In this document: positions 6,339 to 8,750 of the stretch, one piece after another | How positions within the stretch are numbered: position 1 is the stretch's first letter | Layout: every line of letters starts with the position of its first letter | Assembly: GCA_003136515.1 (NCBI GenBank) | Contig: PLEU01000057.1 | Span: 17,333 to 26,082, forward strand | Length of the DNA stretch: 8,750 nt | Direction of reading: 5' to 3' | Source: Spartobacteria bacterium | Lineage (GTDB): Bacteria > Verrucomicrobiota > Verrucomicrobiae > Chthoniobacterales > UBA6821 | The notes under the pieces: generated by a model | Database searches by the model: none | What the model was told of the DNA's origin: nothing | What the model saw: the letters and a program-made list of their open reading frames with translations, nothing else | Translations under genes and position numbers: made by a program

Positions 6339-8750
6339 ATGGACGGAATCATTCCTATATCTGAACATCGCGCTCGCATCCAGCGCGAGGTGGCAAAAAA
6401 CTTGGCAGCAGTACTGAATGACCAACAAGAACTTCCAATTCAGAAACTCCAGACTCTTCTCAAGCGCGAAGAGCACAGACTGAAGCTCTGGCATCGTGCC
6501 GGTGGTGGAGGCAAGGAGATTGCCGCTCGGAGAGCCGAACTTGTCGATATTGTATTTCGGGGGATCTTTCGGCATTTTTCCCGCAGGGTGACTGGCGGGA
6601 AGGAACCGGAAGGGCTGATGGTAAGCGCATTCGGCGGCTATGGCCGCAGAGAACTCAACCCTTACAGTGATGTGGATATCAACTTCTTCCACGAAGGACG
6701 AAAACCTACGCCGGAGATGGAACAGATCATTTCCTTGACTCTGATGGCCCTGTGGGATTTTGGGTTCAAGATAGGCCACGCCACGCGTACGATCAAGGGG
6801 GCCATCACCCAAGCCAATGAGGACATGACCACCAAAACGGCGATGCTGGAGAGCCGATGGCTGACGGGAGACAAAAGATTATTTGAGGAATTCAGAAACC
6901 TTTTCGAATCCTCATGCATCCGCGGTTATGAAAAGGAATACATCTCCTGGAGGATGGAAAATCTCGAGGAACTCCGCGTCAAATTCGGTCCCAGCGTTTA
7001 CATGCAGGAACCTAATATCAAATCAGGTTGCGGCGGGCTGCGTTTCTATCAAAACCTGCTCTGGACGGGAATGTTTCATGCAGGGGCCAACACGCTGACT
7101 CGCTTGGTTGAAGTTAAAATCCTTAGGGAACGGGAGAGAAAGACCCTCGAAGAAGCGCATGATTTTCTCCTACGAGTCAGGACGGAAATGCACTACCAAA
7201 CCGGCAGGGCTGCCGACCAGCTTACGCTTCAACTTCAGGGTAAGGTCGCCACGGCGTTGGGGTACCCGGAAAAAAACATCCTCCGAAGATGCGAATCCTT
7301 CATGAGGGATTATTATCGTCACACACGCCAGATTTATCTGATCACGACACTGGCGCTTGGACGGGCCAAGGAGCTTCAGCACACAGAGAACAACCTTCTT
7401 GATAAACTCATCGGAAAAAAAACCGGGGAAATTGTAGGGGAATTCATCATCCGCCACGGGGAAATATTCCCCAAAAACCGGGATATTTTTAACCAGGATC
7501 CGCCACGGATGATGAGGGCTTTTCAGCTGGCTCTAACCAGAGTGCTCCGGTTTTCCGCCGAAATGGAGGATCTAATCAAACGGCGTCTTCAGCTCGTCGA
7601 CAGGACGTTTCAGTACGGAAAGGAGAATCGCACAATTTTTCTCTCGATTCTTTCCCGCAAGGGAGAGGTGAGTCGTATTCTACGGCTCATGCATGACCTT
7701 GGGTTCCTTGGAAAATTTCTTCCGGAGTTTGAGCCGCTAACCTGTTTGGTTCAGCACGAATTTTTTCATCGCTACACCGCTGATGAACACACGCTGCTTT
7801 GCACGGAAAAAATAGACAGCCTGCTCTTCACGACAGAACCAAGACTAAAGCGCTATGCAGCCCTCTTTAGGCACCTAGAAGATCCAGCCATGCTCTATCT
7901 GGCGATGTTGCTTCATGATACTGGCAAGGCCGCAAACTCAAGGCACCATGAAGAGGCAAGCGCAATTGCAGCACAGAAGGTTGCCAGGAGGCTGCAACTG
8001 GCTCCCCAGAGAAGAAAAACGCTCATCACTCTTGTGGATGCCCATGGAGAACTTGCCGGCGTGGCCCGCGCCCGTAACTTGGAAGATCCCGCCACCGTAA
8101 ATGAATTTGCGGAGATCATCCGTGACCCCAATATACTCGATGCGCTGATGATTCTGACTCTTGCCGACGGCATGGGCACAAGTGACGAAGGATGGAGCGA
8201 CTGGAAGGAGCAACTCGTCTGGCAACTCTACCATCAGACAAAACAATACCTTTCCGACAGCGCAGGATTTCTCGAAGAACGCCATCACCGCCGGGAAGAT
8301 CTACGCAGACAGGTGGCTGACAAGCTTTCCGCAGACTATGCACAAGAGATCGACGCACAATTTTTCGGAATGCCCGAACGCTATCTAGCATTCAAGGAGC
8401 CGCAGGAAATTTGCAGACACATCCGGCTGTTTCGGCGCTTTTTTGAAGCTGGGATACTAATGGACGGCCCTCATCTTGCTCCCATGATCGAATGGGTCGA
8501 TCATGCAGAGGCCGGCCACGCCGAGGTGATCATCTGTGGATGGGATCGGGACAGATTATTGGAAAGAATATCAGCGGCCTTTCTTGAAGCAGGCATCAAC
8601 GTTTTGGGGGCGGATATCTACACGCGCGTTGATCACCTTGCGCTGGATCTGTTCAGGGTGTCGAATCATCGAAACGAGCCACTGCCGAGGGAGCGTGCCC
8701 GCAAGATATTTGAAGAAAAACTCACCTCATTACTTCAATCCCCGCCCAGC
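6339..8750 (+). CDS. glnD: [Protein-PII] uridylyltransferase/uridylyl-removing enzyme GlnD, partial (3' end off window)
   Basis: Bifunctional nitrogen sensor that adds UMP to PII signalling proteins when glutamine is low and removes it when glutamine is high. 804 codons are visible without a stop; the family is usually 850-950 residues. Domains in order: nucleotidyltransferase with AFGGYGRRELNPYSDVDINF (97-116), Gly99-Gly100 and catalytic Asp111/Asp113; the GlnD helical region with EPNIKSGCGGLR (224-235), then RVRTEMHYQTGRAADQLT; the HD hydrolase domain with HEFFHRYTADEH (473-484) and His526-Asp527 in LLHDTGKA; and a first ACT domain from about 727 (AEVIICGWDRDRLLERI). The second ACT domain should lie beyond the edge. 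Cys231 stands where the family normally has Pro (GPGGLR), and HDTGK replaces HDIGK. ATG 6339 starts three bases after the upstream stop with no real Shine-Dalgarno sequence, suggesting translational coupling. No PII, amtB or glnA gene is in the window, so the substrate is inferred from the family. Confidence 0.93.
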   Translation, partial: MDGIIPISEHRARIQREVAKNLAAVLNDQQELPIQKLQTLLKREEHRLKLWHRAGGGGKEIAARRAELVDIVFRGIFRHFSRRVTGGKEPEGLMVSAFGGYGRRELNPYSDVDINFFHEGRKPTPEMEQIISLTLMALWDFGFKIGHATRTIKGAITQANEDMTTKTAMLESRWLTGDKRLFEEFRNLFESSCIRGYEKEYISWRMENLEELRVKFGPSVYMQEPNIKSGCGGLRFYQNLLWTGMFHAGANTLTRLVEVKILRERERKTLEEAHDFLLRVRTEMHYQTGRAADQLTLQLQGKVATALGYPEKNILRRCESFMRDYYRHTRQIYLITTLALGRAKELQHTENNLLDKLIGKKTGEIVGEFIIRHGEIFPKNRDIFNQDPPRMMRAFQLALTRVLRFSAEMEDLIKRRLQLVDRTFQYGKENRTIFLSILSRKGEVSRILRLMHDLGFLGKFLPEFEPLTCLVQHEFFHRYTADEHTLLCTEKIDSLLFTTEPRLKRYAALFRHLEDPAMLYLAMLLHDTGKAANSRHHEEASAIAAQKVARRLQLAPQRRKTLITLVDAHGELAGVARARNLEDPATVNEFAEIIRDPNILDALMILTLADGMGTSDEGWSDWKEQLVWQLYHQTKQYLSDSAGFLEERHHRREDLRRQVADKLSADYAQEIDAQFFGMPERYLAFKEPQEICRHIRLFRRFFEAGILMDGPHLAPMIEWVDHAEAGHAEVIICGWDRDRLLERISAAFLEAGINVLGADIYTRVDHLALDLFRVSNHRNEPLPRERARKIFEEKLTSLLQSPPS

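Noticed and set aside
6126..6919. Minus-strand open frames of 228 and 85 codons over the ompA-like/glnD junction
   Set aside because: They are antisense to clearly conserved OmpA and GlnD motifs and have no domain of their own.

Overview
The window is chromosomal housekeeping DNA from a diderm bacterium. Diderm status is inferred from an OmpA-type peptidoglycan-binding protein. The flavour of the proteins (a long MnmG carrying an FHVEQ insert, a GlnD encoded directly after an OmpA-like protein, genes without clear Shine-Dalgarno sequences) makes me think of Verrucomicrobiota or a relative. I could not test this and hold it with low confidence. No insertion sequence, phage gene, CRISPR array, tRNA or rRNA gene was recognised.

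Left part (1-3049): ribulose-phosphate 3-epimerase (rpe, +) converges on a degraded membrane-protein gene (minus strand, about 676-994, apparently a remnant of the COG4705 family broken by a frameshift and deletion). Next is dihydrolipoyl dehydrogenase (lpdA, minus). A small STAS-domain protein (anti-sigma-factor-antagonist type, +) is divergent from lpdA and convergent with mnmG.

Middle (3050-5384): mnmG (gidA), the FAD subunit of the tRNA wobble-uridine modification enzyme, is full length on the minus strand. A 442-base, very AT-rich region follows (30.6% GC over 4981-5340 by direct count). A 14-bp perfect palindrome identical to the classical core of the ParB-binding centromere site parS lies just upstream of mnmG. 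A second near-perfect parS lies inside mnmG and encodes FHVEQ. A degenerate third copy lies in the intergenic region. parS clusters beside gidA/mnmG are a hallmark of origin-proximal DNA, and gene orientation also diverges here, so this is probably an origin-proximal centromere region. No parA, parB or rsmG is in the window.

Right part (5385-8750): a membrane-anchored OmpA-domain protein is followed after three bases by a GlnD-type [protein-PII] uridylyltransferase that runs off the right edge (804 codons visible). The two almost certainly form one transcription unit, placing a cell-wall-binding protein in the same operon as a nitrogen-signalling enzyme.
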